The position numbers and the translations under genes were made by a program. A stretch of 64,000 nt of DNA, from assembly GCA_938082375.1 (NCBI GenBank), contig CALKCJ010000020.1:62001-126000 (forward strand), written 5' to 3'. Positions 21,866-31,872 of the stretch are shown here, piece after piece. Source of the DNA: an uncultured Thermomicrobiaceae bacterium (GTDB taxonomy: Bacteria > Chloroflexota > Chloroflexia > Thermomicrobiales > Thermomicrobiaceae). The notes below the pieces were generated by a model. That model made no database searches, was not told the DNA's origin, and saw nothing but the letters and a program-made list of their open reading frames with translations. How positions within the stretch are numbered: the first letter of the stretch is position 1; each line of letters opens with the position of its first letter.

Positions 21866-22543
21866 TCACGACCCGGTTTCCAGTACGTGACTGGCGCGTG
21901 AGCCCGCGAACAGCGGGCAGCGCGCGCACTCGGGCGGCAAACGCTCTAGCGACAGGTTCCCGGTTATCCCGGCACGATCGAGCAGCTCGATCACCAGCAC
22001 CAGCGGCAGGCCGACCACGTTGCAGTAGCAGCCGCGGTACTCAGCCACTGGCCGGAAGCGCTCGTCCTGGATGGCATAGGCGCCCGCCTTATCGAAGGGG
22101 TCTCCCCGCTCGATAGAGGCGGCAATCTCCTCGTCGGAGTAGTCGCGCATCTTGACCCAGGTCACCGCATGGTCCAGGAGAACGCGTCGGCCTTGGGTTA
22201 GTGCGACCGCCGTGATGACCCGGTGCCAGCGGCCGCGCAACGTTCGCAGCATCGCCCACGCTTCCGCCTCGTCCACCGGCTTACCCAGCACTCGGCCGCG
22301 GAAGACGACGAGTGTATCGGCGGCGAGTACCGGAATTCTCGGGTGCCGAGCCCCGGCGGCAACTGCCTTCAGGCGAGCGAGCTGGTGGGCCACCCGCTCG
22401 GCTCGCCGTGCTTTGGCCGGGAGTTCCTCAGGGACCTCAGCCGGGTCGACGGTGAACGGCACACCGAGCCTTGCCAGCAGTTCATGCCGGCGTGGAGAAG
22501 CGGAAGCGAGGATGATCCCCTGCGTGCCGCGCGCGCTACTCAC
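21866..22543 (-). CDS. maf: Maf family nucleotide pyrophosphatase
   Basis: 225 aa. The Maf start [18 protein letters not shown], the catalytic region [22 protein letters not shown] and [22 protein letters not shown] identify the family, which hydrolyses dTTP/UTP or modified NTPs to monophosphates. Beyond the usual end it has about 25 extra residues with a Cys pair (ECARCPLF). GTG start overlapping the stop of the methyltransferase gene upstream by 4 bp (GTGA), so the two are coupled. Confidence 0.88.
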   Translation of the reverse strand: MSSARGTQGIILASASPRRHELLARLGVPFTVDPAEVPEELPAKARRAERVAHQLARLKAVAAGARHPRIPVLAADTLVVFRGRVLGKPVDEAEAWAMLRTLRGRWHRVITAVALTQGRRVLLDHAVTWVKMRDYSDEEIAASIERGDPFDKAGAYAIQDERFRPVAEYRGCYCNVVGLPLVLVIELLDRAGITGNLSLERLPPECARCPLFAGSRASHVLETGS

Positions 22544-23721
22544 GCGAACTCCAGCGTCGCCACGGACTCAATGTGGTACGTCTGCGGGAACATGTCGAGT
22601 GGCGTGACGTCGCGCAGGCGATACCCTCCGTCGCACAGGTGGCGCAGGTCACGCGCCAGAGTCGAGGGGTCACAGGAGACATAGATCAGCCGCGGCGGCT
22701 TCAACGTCAAGACGGCCGCGAGCGCCCGGGGATGACAGCCGACGCGAGGCGGATCCAGGATCACCACGTCGGGAGCCACATCGAGTTCGCCCAGCACGTC
22801 CTCGACCTTGGCGCACACGTATTCGATGTTCGCGAACCCCTGGATATTGTGCCGGGCGTCCTCTGCTGCCGAGGGCGACTCTTCAATAGCCACGACGCGG
22901 TGGACAGCAGGGGCTAGCAACACTGCAAATGTCCCTACACCAGCGTAGGCATCGACCAGAACCTCGCCGCCGCTTGGCCGGATTCGCTCCCGTACCAGCT
23001 CCACTAGCCGTTCCGCTTGCCTCGTGTTGGTCTGGAAAAAGGACGAGGCCGAGACGCGGAACCGGCGACCGAGCAGCTCCTCCTCGTAGTATGGTTGCCC
23101 CGACGGAATCTCCGGAATCAGACGCGTCAGGTCAGGTTGCACCAGAAGCTGGCCGGTGTGCACGCCGCAGCGGATCACCACCTGGTGCTTCACGTGCGCC
23201 CTGCCCTGGGCCGCCGCCAGCACCTCGTTGATCGCCGGATGCATGATCAGGCAGCGGTCGATGCGAAGGAAGCGCCGGCCATGCCCTGGGCGCGAGACAA
23301 AGCCCAGGTTTCCCTCCCGGTCGACCGAGAAACGGGCCTGGTTGCGGTAGCCGTAGGGGTCGGGTGAGGGGACCGTTGGCGAGACCGGTGGATCAGGGAA
23401 CTTGCCGATCCGCCGGAGCTGCTCGCGCACGATGTGCCGCTTGAACTCGACCTGCTGCTCGTAGGCGATGTGCTGCCACTGGCAGCCCCCGCACTCGCCG
23501 AAGTAGGGGCAGGGGGGCTCGACGCGGGACGGCGCGGGCGTCTGCACCTCGACGACCCGTCCCTGGATGTAGTCGCGGCGTTCCCGCTCGACCTCGATGA
23601 CGACCTGCTCGCCAGGGATGCCGTAGTCGGCGAAGACGACGCGGCCATTCGCCCGGCCGATGGCCGCTCCCTCGAAAGCGATATCGGTCAACACCACCTG
23701 AAGCTGGCTCACGATGCCCAC
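22540..23721 (-). CDS. 23S rRNA (uracil-C5)-methyltransferase, RlmD/RumA type
   Basis: 393 aa. N-terminal TRAM domain ([15 protein letters not shown]), then the Fe-S cluster Cys group [13 protein letters not shown] near residue 70. A SAM-binding methyltransferase fold follows ([15 protein letters not shown]), with the motif DPPRVGCHP and catalytic Cys in [13 protein letters not shown]. The family methylates C5 of specific uridines in rRNA or tRNA; which site cannot be told. The start is GTG 23721; a second in-frame GTG nine bases downstream has the better ribosome binding site (AGGTGG). Confidence 0.88.
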   Translation of the reverse strand: MGIVSQLQVVLTDIAFEGAAIGRANGRVVFADYGIPGEQVVIEVERERRDYIQGRVVEVQTPAPSRVEPPCPYFGECGGCQWQHIAYEQQVEFKRHIVREQLRRIGKFPDPPVSPTVPSPDPYGYRNQARFSVDREGNLGFVSRPGHGRRFLRIDRCLIMHPAINEVLAAAQGRAHVKHQVVIRCGVHTGQLLVQPDLTRLIPEIPSGQPYYEEELLGRRFRVSASSFFQTNTRQAERLVELVRERIRPSGGEVLVDAYAGVGTFAVLLAPAVHRVVAIEESPSAAEDARHNIQGFANIEYVCAKVEDVLGELDVAPDVVILDPPRVGCHPRALAAVLTLKPPRLIYVSCDPSTLARDLRHLCDGGYRLRDVTPLDMFPQTYHIESVATLEFA

Positions 23722-23785
23722 CTGCCGCCATCCGTCACGTCCACAGCAAGTGTAGGCAGGGGCGGCGGCCCGGTGCCAGTCGGCC

Positions 23786-24901
23786 TCAACCCCTTGCCAG
23801 TCGGCGGTGTCGCCGCATCAGTTCCAAAGCCCGGTCGATGGGCAAGGCATAGAGGGTATTACCATCTCGCCCGATTGTCGTCGTCGCCATGAAGAGCGCG
23901 TTGATGACCGCCTCTTCGGTCGCTTCCACGGCCGCCTGGTAGACCGCGTCTAGCGATCGCTCGTGGATCGCCTCGACGCTGTACGCACGAGTCGTCGCGA
24001 CGTTGACCCGGTTGGCATTGGAAAACGCCAGCAACAGCTCGCCGCTGCTATTGGCGCCGATCGAGCCGACGCGCCCGAGCCCGAGGGCGGCGCGCTTGGC
24101 CACCTTGGCGAGCTGGGCACTGCTGAGCGGCGCGTCGGTGCCGACGATGACGATGCAGGAACCGCCGTTTCGATGTGCTCCCCAGTAGTCGGGGAGTTGG
24201 CCCTCCGGCATCAGGTCGGTAAGGTACCGCCCGACCGGCACGCCATCGATGGTGAGTAGCTCGCGTGCGCCCAAGTTCGTTTCGACCAGCACTCCCACGG
24301 TGTACTGCCGGTCGCCGATGGTCACGAGCCGCGAGGCGGAGCCGATGCCGCCCTTGAACTCGAAGCACTGCATGCCAGTGCCGGCACCGACACAGCCTTC
24401 TTCGAGCGGCCCACGGTGCGCTCCCTCCAGGGCTGCGAAGACGTGCTCCGGCTGCAGGTGAAAGGCCCGCGCGTCGTTGAGAAAGCTGTCGTCGCATTCG
24501 CCGACGACGGGGATGACCAGCTCACCGCGCCCCAGAGCCGGGTCGCGCGCGCACAGGTACTGGAGGGCAGCATGGTAGACGATTCCGACGTGCATCGTGG
24601 CGGTCAGCAGGATCGGCGTGGACACGACGCCCCACTCTGCGACCGCCGCGCGCCCAGTGATCTCTCCGAAGCCGGCGAGCACGAAGCTGCCCGCTGGCAC
24701 CGGCCAGCGCACCAGGTCGCCCGACGCGGGCCAGATCGCCGTCACTCCAGTGCGGGCAACGCCACGCTCGTCGGCGAAGCTGACCGTGGTGTGACCGACT
24801 CGCACGTCAGGCACGTCGGTCAGGCTGTTGGTCGGGCCCGTGGGCAGCGTGCCGATCACGATGCCCGCTTCGCGACACCGCATCCGCCGTTCCTCGCTCA
24901 T
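23786..24901 (-). CDS. P1 family (DmpA/BapA-type) aminopeptidase
   Basis: 371 aa. N-terminal-nucleophile hydrolase of the DmpA family: [16 protein letters not shown] at the start, [20 protein letters not shown] in the middle, and [13 protein letters not shown], where self-cleavage before Ser would create the active N-terminal nucleophile. Known members remove N-terminal D-, L- or beta-amino acids from peptides. The start ATG at 24901 has GAGGAG about 8 nt upstream. It follows the metallophosphoesterase by 22 bp on the same strand. Confidence 0.85.
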   Translation of the reverse strand: MSEERRMRCREAGIVIGTLPTGPTNSLTDVPDVRVGHTTVSFADERGVARTGVTAIWPASGDLVRWPVPAGSFVLAGFGEITGRAAVAEWGVVSTPILLTATMHVGIVYHAALQYLCARDPALGRGELVIPVVGECDDSFLNDARAFHLQPEHVFAALEGAHRGPLEEGCVGAGTGMQCFEFKGGIGSASRLVTIGDRQYTVGVLVETNLGARELLTIDGVPVGRYLTDLMPEGQLPDYWGAHRNGGSCIVIVGTDAPLSSAQLAKVAKRAALGLGRVGSIGANSSGELLLAFSNANRVNVATTRAYSVEAIHERSLDAVYQAAVEATEEAVINALFMATTTIGRDGNTLYALPIDRALELMRRHRRLARG

Positions 24902-24923
24902 CGTGCCAGCTCCTCGGTCGCGC

Positions 24924-25922
24924 TCATCCGGAGACGAGCAGGTGCGACGCGACCTCGCCCTCTCTGAGCGTGATCAGCGCACCTCGCAAGATGCCTTCCG
25001 AATACTCGCTCCCAGCATTGACGCACAGCGTGCGGCCTAACCGCGCCACCCCTTTCGACTCGTGGATGTGCCCATGCAGGCTGAGGAGCGGCTGATACTT
25101 CAAGATCGCCTCGCGCACGGCGGTGGAGCCCACGGGTACCATCTCGACGCCTTGCGGACCGATGCGCGGCCGGAGCTCGTTGTCGAGCGCTGGCGCCAGG
25201 TCGAGCCCAGAGTTGAACGGGGGCACATGGATCGTAAAGATGCATGTCTGCACATGCTCGACTTGGGAAGCGAGCTCGTCGAGCAGCCGTGCCAGCTCCT
25301 CTTCCGGTACGTCGCGCGGGCACTCGAACGGCGTAGGGTTGGACAGTCCGAGGCTCACCATCTCATAGGTGTCGTCGAGACGGACGACCTTGCGGTCAGG
25401 ATTCACGATCTCGGAGGCCTGCGCCAGCAGGTCGTCCACCTCTGGGATATCGTCGTTGCCGGGCAGGATGTAACAGCTCACGGCCAGCCCGCGCAGCCGG
25501 TCGGCAGCGAACGCCAGCCACTCCTCTAACCGTTGCAGCATCAGTCGTCGAAACAGTGCCTCCTGGAGCGCTGGGTCAGCGCGAAAGGCCTCGTACTCCT
25601 CGGCTGAGAAGACGTTCGGGTAGACGCCCAGCGTCTCACACTGCTTGACGAACTCGCGGAGTTCCGCGGCAGTCGCCAGCTCCACCTCTCGCCCGAGCAG
25701 GTACGAGCGGTAGTGACTACTTTCCCGGATGACCGGCACGATCAGCTTGCCGGTGAGATCACCCCCCAGGATCAGGCAGTGCACTGGCTGACCGCGCTGG
25801 CGGTAGTACGTCGCAGCGTTAACGAACTTCTTGAAGCACGTCGTCGACCCGTGGACGTCGGAGCAGAAGAAGATTCCGAGGCCATCGGATCTCGTCTTCC
25901 TACGGAACCAGATCAACTGCAC
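24924..25922 (-). CDS. metallophosphoesterase
   Basis: 332 aa calcineurin-like phosphoesterase. Metal ligands appear in order: FFCSDVHGS, GGDLTGK, LPGNDD, FTIHVPPF and LHGHIHES. The substrate is unknown. About 90 extra residues between the second and third motifs (rich in Glu/Arg helices) distinguish it from small phosphodiesterases. GTG start at 25922 directly after GGGAGG, so the true start could lie slightly downstream. It may be cotranscribed with the aminopeptidase gene that follows. Confidence 0.85.
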   Translation of the reverse strand: MQLIWFRRKTRSDGLGIFFCSDVHGSTTCFKKFVNAATYYRQRGQPVHCLILGGDLTGKLIVPVIRESSHYRSYLLGREVELATAAELREFVKQCETLGVYPNVFSAEEYEAFRADPALQEALFRRLMLQRLEEWLAFAADRLRGLAVSCYILPGNDDIPEVDDLLAQASEIVNPDRKVVRLDDTYEMVSLGLSNPTPFECPRDVPEEELARLLDELASQVEHVQTCIFTIHVPPFNSGLDLAPALDNELRPRIGPQGVEMVPVGSTAVREAILKYQPLLSLHGHIHESKGVARLGRTLCVNAGSEYSEGILRGALITLREGEVASHLLVSG

Positions 25923-26013
25923 CCTCCCTGGTTAAGCAGGTCGCGATGGAGGGCTCGACTCATGGCAAGGCTCCCCCTACGCGGCCGCTGGTGAGCCGTC
26001 GGCGCCACGATCC

Positions 26014-27654
26014 CTACTCCGGCGGGATCTGCCCGTAGAGCAAGTTCAGGTCGATCCCCTGGCGCCGCCGCAGTGCGGCCGCCACGAAGTAGAGCAGCAT
26101 GCCGCTCACGTAGATGCCGAGCAAGAACGCGATGGCGATTGGCCCGACCGGACCACTGAACGCTGGCAGGGTGAACGACGAGTAGAGGATAACCGAGAAT
26201 AGCACGAAGTTCACCGCCCCGGCGATGCTCAGCAACGGGATCCCGAAGACCTTGCGCCGGACGTTCGGTGGCGCAGCCTCGAAGAGATCGCGCCGGCGAT
26301 ACGGCAGCAGGATCGCGGCGAAGCTGGTGATCCAGAACGCCACCGAAAAGATAGCGATGTAGTTGAACACGTAGTCGAACAGCGGGGTGAAGATCGAGGC
26401 CCAGAGCAGTACCCAGGCGAGCACTGCCACGACGATCGTCGCGACCCACGGGGCATGCGTCGTCTCGGTCACCTCGGTAAGCCGTATCGGCATGATATGG
26501 TCGAAGGCCCAGGCGAAGATGTTGCGGACGACGATGGTCACCATCACGAACAGCAGGAGATAGTGCCAGAGGAAGAAGCTTACGCCGATCAAGACGTTGA
26601 CCAGGACGTTGTCGGTGAGCACGCCAGCGAAGAAGTTCAGCACCCCGGCGACCGGGAGCGGGCTCTGGTCGGTGTTGTACTCGAGGTAGGCGGCAGCGTG
26701 ATTGAATTCCCGCCCGACCACGTTGAAATACGCCCACAACGCGGCCATGTAGAAGAGATAGCCGAATGCCAGCGCCGCCAGGATGGCACGCGTCTGCGTC
26801 CGCTGCGGTTCCTTAATCTCCCCGCCGATGTACGCGGAATAGGTAAAGCCGATGAAGACCCAGTAGCCCAACGGCAGCGCCAGGATGGCCGCGCCGAGCG
26901 ACTCGGGTGGGAGCGAGAAGCCGTTGGCCTGCGCGGTCGCGATGACGCTGGCATAGGCATCGCTCAGGCCCTGGGTGCTCTGCATGAACCGGTTGAACTT
27001 CTCGACGAATGTCTCGCGCGAGTTGGCGAGGAAAACGAGCAGTGTCGCCAGCGAACCCGCCACTGCGAGCACGAAGAAGGTATTGAGGAACCGCTTGAGG
27101 AAACGCATCCCCGCGAGCAGGACGACGACGACCGAGACCAGCACCAGGCTGCCGAGGAGAAAGCTCGGCCAGGGGCGGGAGATGAAGCTGCCGAAGTTGA
27201 CGAGCGCCGCGCTGCCCGTCGCATAGCCGATGGTTGCAGCTGAGACGGCGAGAGCATAGTTGACTGTCCACTGCGTGTAGATCCCAATGCCCAGCACCTG
27301 CGACCAGCTAAAACCCCAGTTCGACATGAAGCCGATCGCCGGGTGCAGGACCCGGCCGTTGTAGACGTACTCCCCACCGGAGCGCGGCATGGCCGCGCCG
27401 AGGAGCCCGTACGTCAACCCATTGAAGAGGGAGAGCAAGACGCCGAGTGTGAGCACGACATAAATGTTGGCACCCGGGAAGAGTGCCCCGGCGAAGAACG
27501 GGGTGACCGCGAGTACCAGTCCCAGGGCGTAGCCGATGACGTTAAAGGCGAACGTGTCGAAGAAGCCAAACTCCCGGATAAGGCCAGAAGCCTTGCGGAC
27601 GAACAGTTGTGGTCGCGCTTGCGCAGCAGCTTCACCGCGTTCCCTCGACACCAT
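26014..27654 (-). CDS. APC family amino acid permease
   Basis: 546 aa with about 12 hydrophobic segments. The first segment (FGFFDTFAFNVIGYALG) and the PRSGGEYVYNGR motif after the second are typical of the amino acid-polyamine-organocation superfamily. It imports or exchanges amino acids or similar solutes. ATG 27654 is chosen because GAAGGGGGG lies just upstream; the in-frame extension to 27840 is basic, not membrane-like, and lies in probable promoter sequence. The peptidase gene downstream makes peptide or amino acid use a reasonable context (inference). Confidence 0.88.
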   Translation of the reverse strand: MVSRERGEAAAQARPQLFVRKASGLIREFGFFDTFAFNVIGYALGLVLAVTPFFAGALFPGANIYVVLTLGVLLSLFNGLTYGLLGAAMPRSGGEYVYNGRVLHPAIGFMSNWGFSWSQVLGIGIYTQWTVNYALAVSAATIGYATGSAALVNFGSFISRPWPSFLLGSLVLVSVVVVLLAGMRFLKRFLNTFFVLAVAGSLATLLVFLANSRETFVEKFNRFMQSTQGLSDAYASVIATAQANGFSLPPESLGAAILALPLGYWVFIGFTYSAYIGGEIKEPQRTQTRAILAALAFGYLFYMAALWAYFNVVGREFNHAAAYLEYNTDQSPLPVAGVLNFFAGVLTDNVLVNVLIGVSFFLWHYLLLFVMVTIVVRNIFAWAFDHIMPIRLTEVTETTHAPWVATIVVAVLAWVLLWASIFTPLFDYVFNYIAIFSVAFWITSFAAILLPYRRRDLFEAAPPNVRRKVFGIPLLSIAGAVNFVLFSVILYSSFTLPAFSGPVGPIAIAFLLGIYVSGMLLYFVAAALRRRQGIDLNLLYGQIPPE

Positions 27655-27930
27655 GCTGCCCCCTTCCCAGTTCGGCGGTTGGACTGAACCGCTTCCGCAC
27701 GCTACGCCAGCGAGGCCCGGACTCCGCCCATCTCTGGCTGAACGATTGCCGGATCGGTAAATATATGTATACGTAAGTCTATCTTTCGGCTTTATCCGCT
27801 TCTTCCTAGTCATGGTAGGGCGTCCATTGGGCGCCGTCAAGGGGTTTGCACGCGGCGACGGTGGCGCCGGGGCGGTAGCTGACCTCGATAGGGATTCCAG
27901 ACGCCGACGCGAGGAGCGCGCCGGGCATGT

Positions 27931-28618
27931 ATGCTAAGAGCCGCACCGGTATCCCTTGGTTCCGTGTCTGCTCGAGAGCGGGCTGGTGTGATCAGGTTGG
28001 AGCTGTTGACCGGTAACGAGCGGCTGGCTGGCGAGGTTTCGCTCGATGAACTCGACACGCTTATCGCCGAGCCGCGCCACCTCCTCTGGATCGACCTCGA
28101 GGATCCCACTGACCGAGACTTCATGTTCTTGCAACGAGAGTTTGGCTTCCACCCGCTGGCGATCGAGGACGCGCGCCGGCGCCACGAGCGTCTCAAGCTC
28201 GATATCTATGAAGACTATCTCTTCCTCGTGTTCTACGCCGCGCGCCCCAGCGAGAGCGACCAGCTCTTCACGACTCAGGAGCTCTCGCTCTTCATCGGCA
28301 GGAACTATCTGGTCACTGTGCATCACGAGCCGTGTGCAGAGATCGACGCGATCGCCGAGCGCTGGCGGGAGCAGGCCCACCAGATCGAGGCGTCGAAGCA
28401 GCACGTGGCGCTGCACCTCTACACGCTGCTCGATACCATCGTTGACAACTATTTCCGTTGACAACTATTTCCCGATCCTCGATGCGCTCGCCGAGCGGAC
28501 GGACAGGCTGGAGGAGGCGATCTTCCAGGGGCGAGACCGAGGTGCACTGGAAGAGCTCTTCCAGCTCCGCAAGAGGTTGCTGGCACTGCGCCGGGTGGTG
28601 GGCGCGGTCGTACCCTGA
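27931..28618 (+). pseudogene. corA-like metal transporter remnant
   Basis: The frame from 27931 (or GTG 27988) encodes the N-terminal cytoplasmic domain of a CorA Mg2+/Co2+ transporter: LLWIDLEDPTDRDFMFL, FGFHPLAIEDARRRHERLK, DYLFLVFYA, LVTVHHEP. It stops at 28461 because a 16-bp unit is duplicated in tandem (28441-28472). In the shifted frame the homology resumes (DNYFPILDALAERTDRLEE, LRKRLLALRRVVGAV) and then hits a stop at 28618. The two C-terminal membrane helices and the GMN selectivity motif are absent from the following DNA. A soluble fragment could be made, but a working channel could not. Confidence 0.88.
28441..28472 (+). repeat. 16-bp tandem duplication inside corA
   Basis: GTTGACAACTATTTCC occurs twice head to tail (28441-28456 and 28457-28472). 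Sixteen is not a multiple of three, so the second copy shifts the frame. Confidence 0.97.
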
Positions 28619-28824
28619 ACTCGGGGTGCCGGTTGCCCGGCGTGGGCGAAGATACCGGGCGACAAGAGGATGGACACCAGGCGAGATAGGACGCATCGAC
28701 CGGCCGTGAGCGGCTCGATCCGCAGAGCGCCTCCGCCGGTGTCTGGGTGGCGGCCAAGCACCCGACGCCGTACCCGTTCGATCCCGACACAACTGTTGGT
28801 TGAGCTTTGGCTGGTGGCTGGAGC
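28619..28824. other. region downstream of the corA remnant without a supported gene
   Basis: No CorA membrane domain, terminator or other coding signal is seen here. The sequence may be the scar of a deletion that removed the end of corA. Confidence 0.4.
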
Positions 28825-28853
28825 TTGACGCTAGCTAGGCTCCCTGCTAAGAT
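28825..28853 (+). promoter_or_regulatory. promoter of the metallo-beta-lactamase-fold gene
   Basis: TTGACG (28825-28830), 17-bp spacer, TAAGAT (28848-28853). This is a good sigma-70-type match and gives a leader of about 115 nt before the start at 28974. Confidence 0.75.
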
Positions 28854-28973
28854 CTCGGCGAGGTTTAATGCACCAAAACGATTCCAGCGGATTGTGCATC
28901 TCTTGGAGTGTCCCTGCTCGACCACGTGCCGTGGAGTATCGGTTGGGTGAGTGACGAGAGGAGGGCTGAAGCG

Positions 28974-29789
28974 ATGAAGCTCTTCGTGTTGGATAACGGG
29001 ACGCTCGATCTTGACCTGGCCTGGCTCTACCTCATCCCGCATCCAGGGACGGTCGATAATCCCAACCCACCCGCAGAGTGGGTGACCATCCCCACGTACA
29101 CGGTACTGATAGAGCATCCCGATTTGGGATGGGTCTTGTACGACGCAACCTGCCACCCGGAATGGGATCGGCGGTGGCCGAAAGAGCTCCAGCCGGTCTT
29201 TCCCTATCGCTTCACTGAAAAGCAGCTTCTGCCCGCGCAGCTAGAGCAGCTCGGCGTGCGCTTCGAGGACATCGATGTCGTCATCATTTCCCATCTCCAC
29301 CTGGATCACTGCGGCTGCCTCGACTTCTTCCGAGGCACAAAAGCTGGCCGGCGAGGCATTATTGTCCATGAGGACGAGCTGGCACACGCGCTCAAGGTAA
29401 CCCACGTGGGCCCGCGAGACTTCGCTGGGGCATATGTTAAAGGCGAGTTCGAGCTACCCGGTGTTCAGTATGACTTGATGGTCGGCAACCATCTAGAGTT
29501 GGCGCCAGACTTGCACCTGTATCATTGGCCTGGGCACACTCCTGGGCTCATCGGTATGGTGGCTCATACGAAGCACTCTGGCACCTTCATTTTTACCTCC
29601 GACGCAATTTACCTGGAAAAGAACTTGACTGATTGGCACCTCTCCGGGATCGTCTACGACACCGTCGCCTATTTCAGGTCGATGTACGCGATCCGGCAGT
29701 TGTCACGGAAGTATCAGGCAGTCATTGGCTATGGTCACGATATGGAGAAGTTCCAGCAGTTGAAGAAGGCGCCGGAGTATTACGAGTAG
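28974..29789 (+). CDS. metallo-beta-lactamase-fold hydrolase, N-acyl homoserine lactonase-like
   Basis: 271 aa. The zinc motif HLHLDHCG lies near residue 106. Further ligands are HWPGHTPG, the Asp of FTSDAIY and the His of GYGHD at the end, as in AiiA-type lactonases of the metallo-beta-lactamase superfamily. Quorum-quenching activity is only one possibility; related enzymes hydrolyse other lactones and esters. The start ATG 28974 is preceded by GGAGGG; an upstream start at 28908 would add 22 unlikely residues. A strong promoter lies upstream. Confidence 0.85.
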   Translation: MKLFVLDNGTLDLDLAWLYLIPHPGTVDNPNPPAEWVTIPTYTVLIEHPDLGWVLYDATCHPEWDRRWPKELQPVFPYRFTEKQLLPAQLEQLGVRFEDIDVVIISHLHLDHCGCLDFFRGTKAGRRGIIVHEDELAHALKVTHVGPRDFAGAYVKGEFELPGVQYDLMVGNHLELAPDLHLYHWPGHTPGLIGMVAHTKHSGTFIFTSDAIYLEKNLTDWHLSGIVYDTVAYFRSMYAIRQLSRKYQAVIGYGHDMEKFQQLKKAPEYYE

Positions 29790-29881
29790 AGGCAACCGAC
29801 GAGGGGGCTGAACGAGCGTCGTTAGGGAGGGCGGTGCCCCCGTTGATCTGTCTCCGATAGCCTCGCAGAGGAGAATTGCGT

Positions 29882-31177
29882 ATGCCGCGCGACACCATGA
29901 TCCCCACCGAGACTGTCATCGCGCTTGACAGCGTGCCCATCCGCTTCGGGCTCGGCGCCTCGCAGGAGCTAGGCTACGAGCTGAACCGGCTCGGCGTCCG
30001 CCGCGCGCTGCTGGTGGCCGATCGGAACCTGCGGCAGTTCGGGCTGGTCGAGAAGCTGGAGCGGATCGTCCGCGATGCCGGGGCCGAGCTCGACGTGTAC
30101 GACGACGTCCACGTGGAGCCGACCGACCGCTCGATAAACGACGCGATCGCCTATGCCCGCAAGACGCAGCCGGAAGCGTTCATCTCGTTGGGCGGCGGTA
30201 GCACCATCGACACGGCCAAGGCGATGAACCTCTTCTCCACCCATCCGGGTGAGCTGATGGACTATATCAACAAGCCGATCGGCCAGGGGAAGCCGGTACC
30301 TGGCCCGCTCAAGCCGCACATCGCGCTCCCGACGACGTCGGGCACCGGCAGCGAGACGACCGCCGTCATCGTGCTCGACCTGCTGCAGCTTAAGGTTAAG
30401 ACCGGCATCTCCCACCGTTACATTCGGCCCACGCTCGCCATCATCGACCCACTCAACACAGTCTCTTGCCCGCCAATGGTGACGGCCTGCGCGGGCTTCG
30501 ACGTGCTCTGTCACGCGATCGAGTCGTACACGGCGCGGCCGTACAACGTAAGGCCGGCAATTGAGAACCCGGCCGAGCGGCCGATCTACATCGGCTCGAA
30601 CCCGATCTCGGATCTCTGGTGCCGCCAGGCGATCGAGTGGGGCGCGCAGTACCTGCGCCGCGCGGTGTTCAACCCGCTCGACCTCGAGGCCCGCAGCTAC
30701 ATGGCGCTGGCCAGCACCTTTGCCGGTATCGGCTTCGGGAACTCTGGCGTGCATATCCCGCACGCCATGTCGTATCCAGTAGCTGGCATGGTGCGGGATT
30801 ACTTCCCGCCAGACTATACCGTGGACGAACCACTTGTGCCGCACGGGCTCTCGGTGATCATCAACGCGCCAGCCGCCTTCCGCTTCACTGCGGCGGCCTG
30901 GCCGGAGCGCCACGCGGAAGTGGCGGCGATGCTCGGCGTGGACACGCGCGGTATGCCGGTACGCGAGGCCGCCGATGCACTGGCCGACGCTATCCAGCAG
31001 CTCATGCGCGACCTCGGCATCCCCAACGGGCTGGAAGAACTCGGTTACAGCGAGCGTGACCTGCCGGGGCTGGTCGACGGCACGCTGAAGCAGCAGCGCA
31101 TCTTGGTCGGCTCGCCACGCCCGGTGGGCGAAAAGGAGCTCGAGGGGATTTTCCGCGCCGCCATGCGTTACTGGTAG
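29882..31177 (+). CDS. iron-containing alcohol dehydrogenase, hydroxyacid-oxoacid transhydrogenase type
   Basis: 431 aa. Iron-ADH signatures: SLGGGSTIDTAKAMN near residue 100, PTTSGTGSETT near 150 and the metal-binding His set in AGFDVLCHAIES. The overall pattern, with LKPHIALPTTSGTGSE, RPIYIGSNPISD, FAGIGFGNSGVHIPHAMSYP and EPLVPHGLSV, follows ADHFE1-type hydroxyacid-oxoacid transhydrogenase. That enzyme moves hydride from 4-hydroxybutyrate to 2-oxoglutarate. Gamma-hydroxybutyrate dehydrogenase or another alcohol dehydrogenase remains possible. ATG 29882 has GAGGAG 8 nt upstream. It follows the lactonase-like gene by 92 bp, so the two may be cotranscribed. Confidence 0.85.
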   Translation: MPRDTMIPTETVIALDSVPIRFGLGASQELGYELNRLGVRRALLVADRNLRQFGLVEKLERIVRDAGAELDVYDDVHVEPTDRSINDAIAYARKTQPEAFISLGGGSTIDTAKAMNLFSTHPGELMDYINKPIGQGKPVPGPLKPHIALPTTSGTGSETTAVIVLDLLQLKVKTGISHRYIRPTLAIIDPLNTVSCPPMVTACAGFDVLCHAIESYTARPYNVRPAIENPAERPIYIGSNPISDLWCRQAIEWGAQYLRRAVFNPLDLEARSYMALASTFAGIGFGNSGVHIPHAMSYPVAGMVRDYFPPDYTVDEPLVPHGLSVIINAPAAFRFTAAAWPERHAEVAAMLGVDTRGMPVREAADALADAIQQLMRDLGIPNGLEELGYSERDLPGLVDGTLKQQRILVGSPRPVGEKELEGIFRAAMRYW

Positions 31178-31872
31178 GCGCTTGTCGAGGCGCGGGTTTA
31201 CATTGCTGGATGCTGGAACGTCGAACGGGCGACCGGCGCCGCGCTGAGTATGCGGCCGAGTGCACCGGTGGTGGAAGCTGCGCGGTGACGGGAGCACGCG
31301 TCACGGCTCTACAAGTTGCCGGAAGCATCGGTGGCCCGCTCTGTCTGCCTGCGGCACGCTGAGCACGGGTGGTAGCGGGTGAAAGTCGCAGCGAGCCCGA
31401 GTGGCCCAGGCGCTGCTCCCTGCTTCTTTTCGGACGCTGCAGGCGGCCTGCGTGCTCGATGCTCGCCGTCCGTACGCTACGCTGCCGCTCGTGAGCTCGC
31501 CCCTCGGGCTCCTCTGCGGAGATATCCAGCACGCCCCACGAAGGGGCGCGCTCGCGCTTCAGTGTACCGGTCTGTCTAGGGCCAGCCGGATCCTGGCGGC
31601 TGACACCGTGAGACCACGCTGACCGGCCAGGACACTCACCACCTTTAAAGTCGGCCTGGAGGCAGGGACTCGGCTTCCGTGGGGCGAGTCGCAGCGCGCG
31701 GGAGTGCAGTCGAATACCTGCCGCCATCCAAGATCTCATCATCGAACGGACAACCTAGAGTTCGGTTGTTTTCACTGGTGGCGCCTCGACTGGAGCGCGT
31801 CGGGGTGAGTGGCGGCTGGATCGCATGTGTACGGACGATCTGTACGAACGCTACATGGTAGACATAAGGATG
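31178..31872. other. 695-bp gap without a supported protein gene
   Basis: All open frames here are of poor composition. The first 250 bp contain several short inverted repeats and the motif GGGTGGTAGCGGG near 31369, which partly resembles a T-box. Three copies of TGTACG (31828, 31841, 31886) lie near the mraZ promoter. No RNA gene could be confirmed. Confidence 0.4.

Noticed and set aside
23774-23805. 11-bp direct repeat TGCCAGTCGGC at the end of the aminopeptidase gene
   Set aside because: Only two copies 21 bp apart, one inside coding sequence; no sign of a mobile element or array.
29969-31297. Reverse open frame of 442 codons opposite the iron-containing dehydrogenase
   Set aside because: The forward gene has clear family motifs; this frame has none and shows shadow-like composition.
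31002-31742. Reverse open frame across the 31.2-31.9 kb gap
   Set aside because: Very Arg/Pro/Ser-rich, overlaps the dehydrogenase gene, no ribosome binding site or domain.
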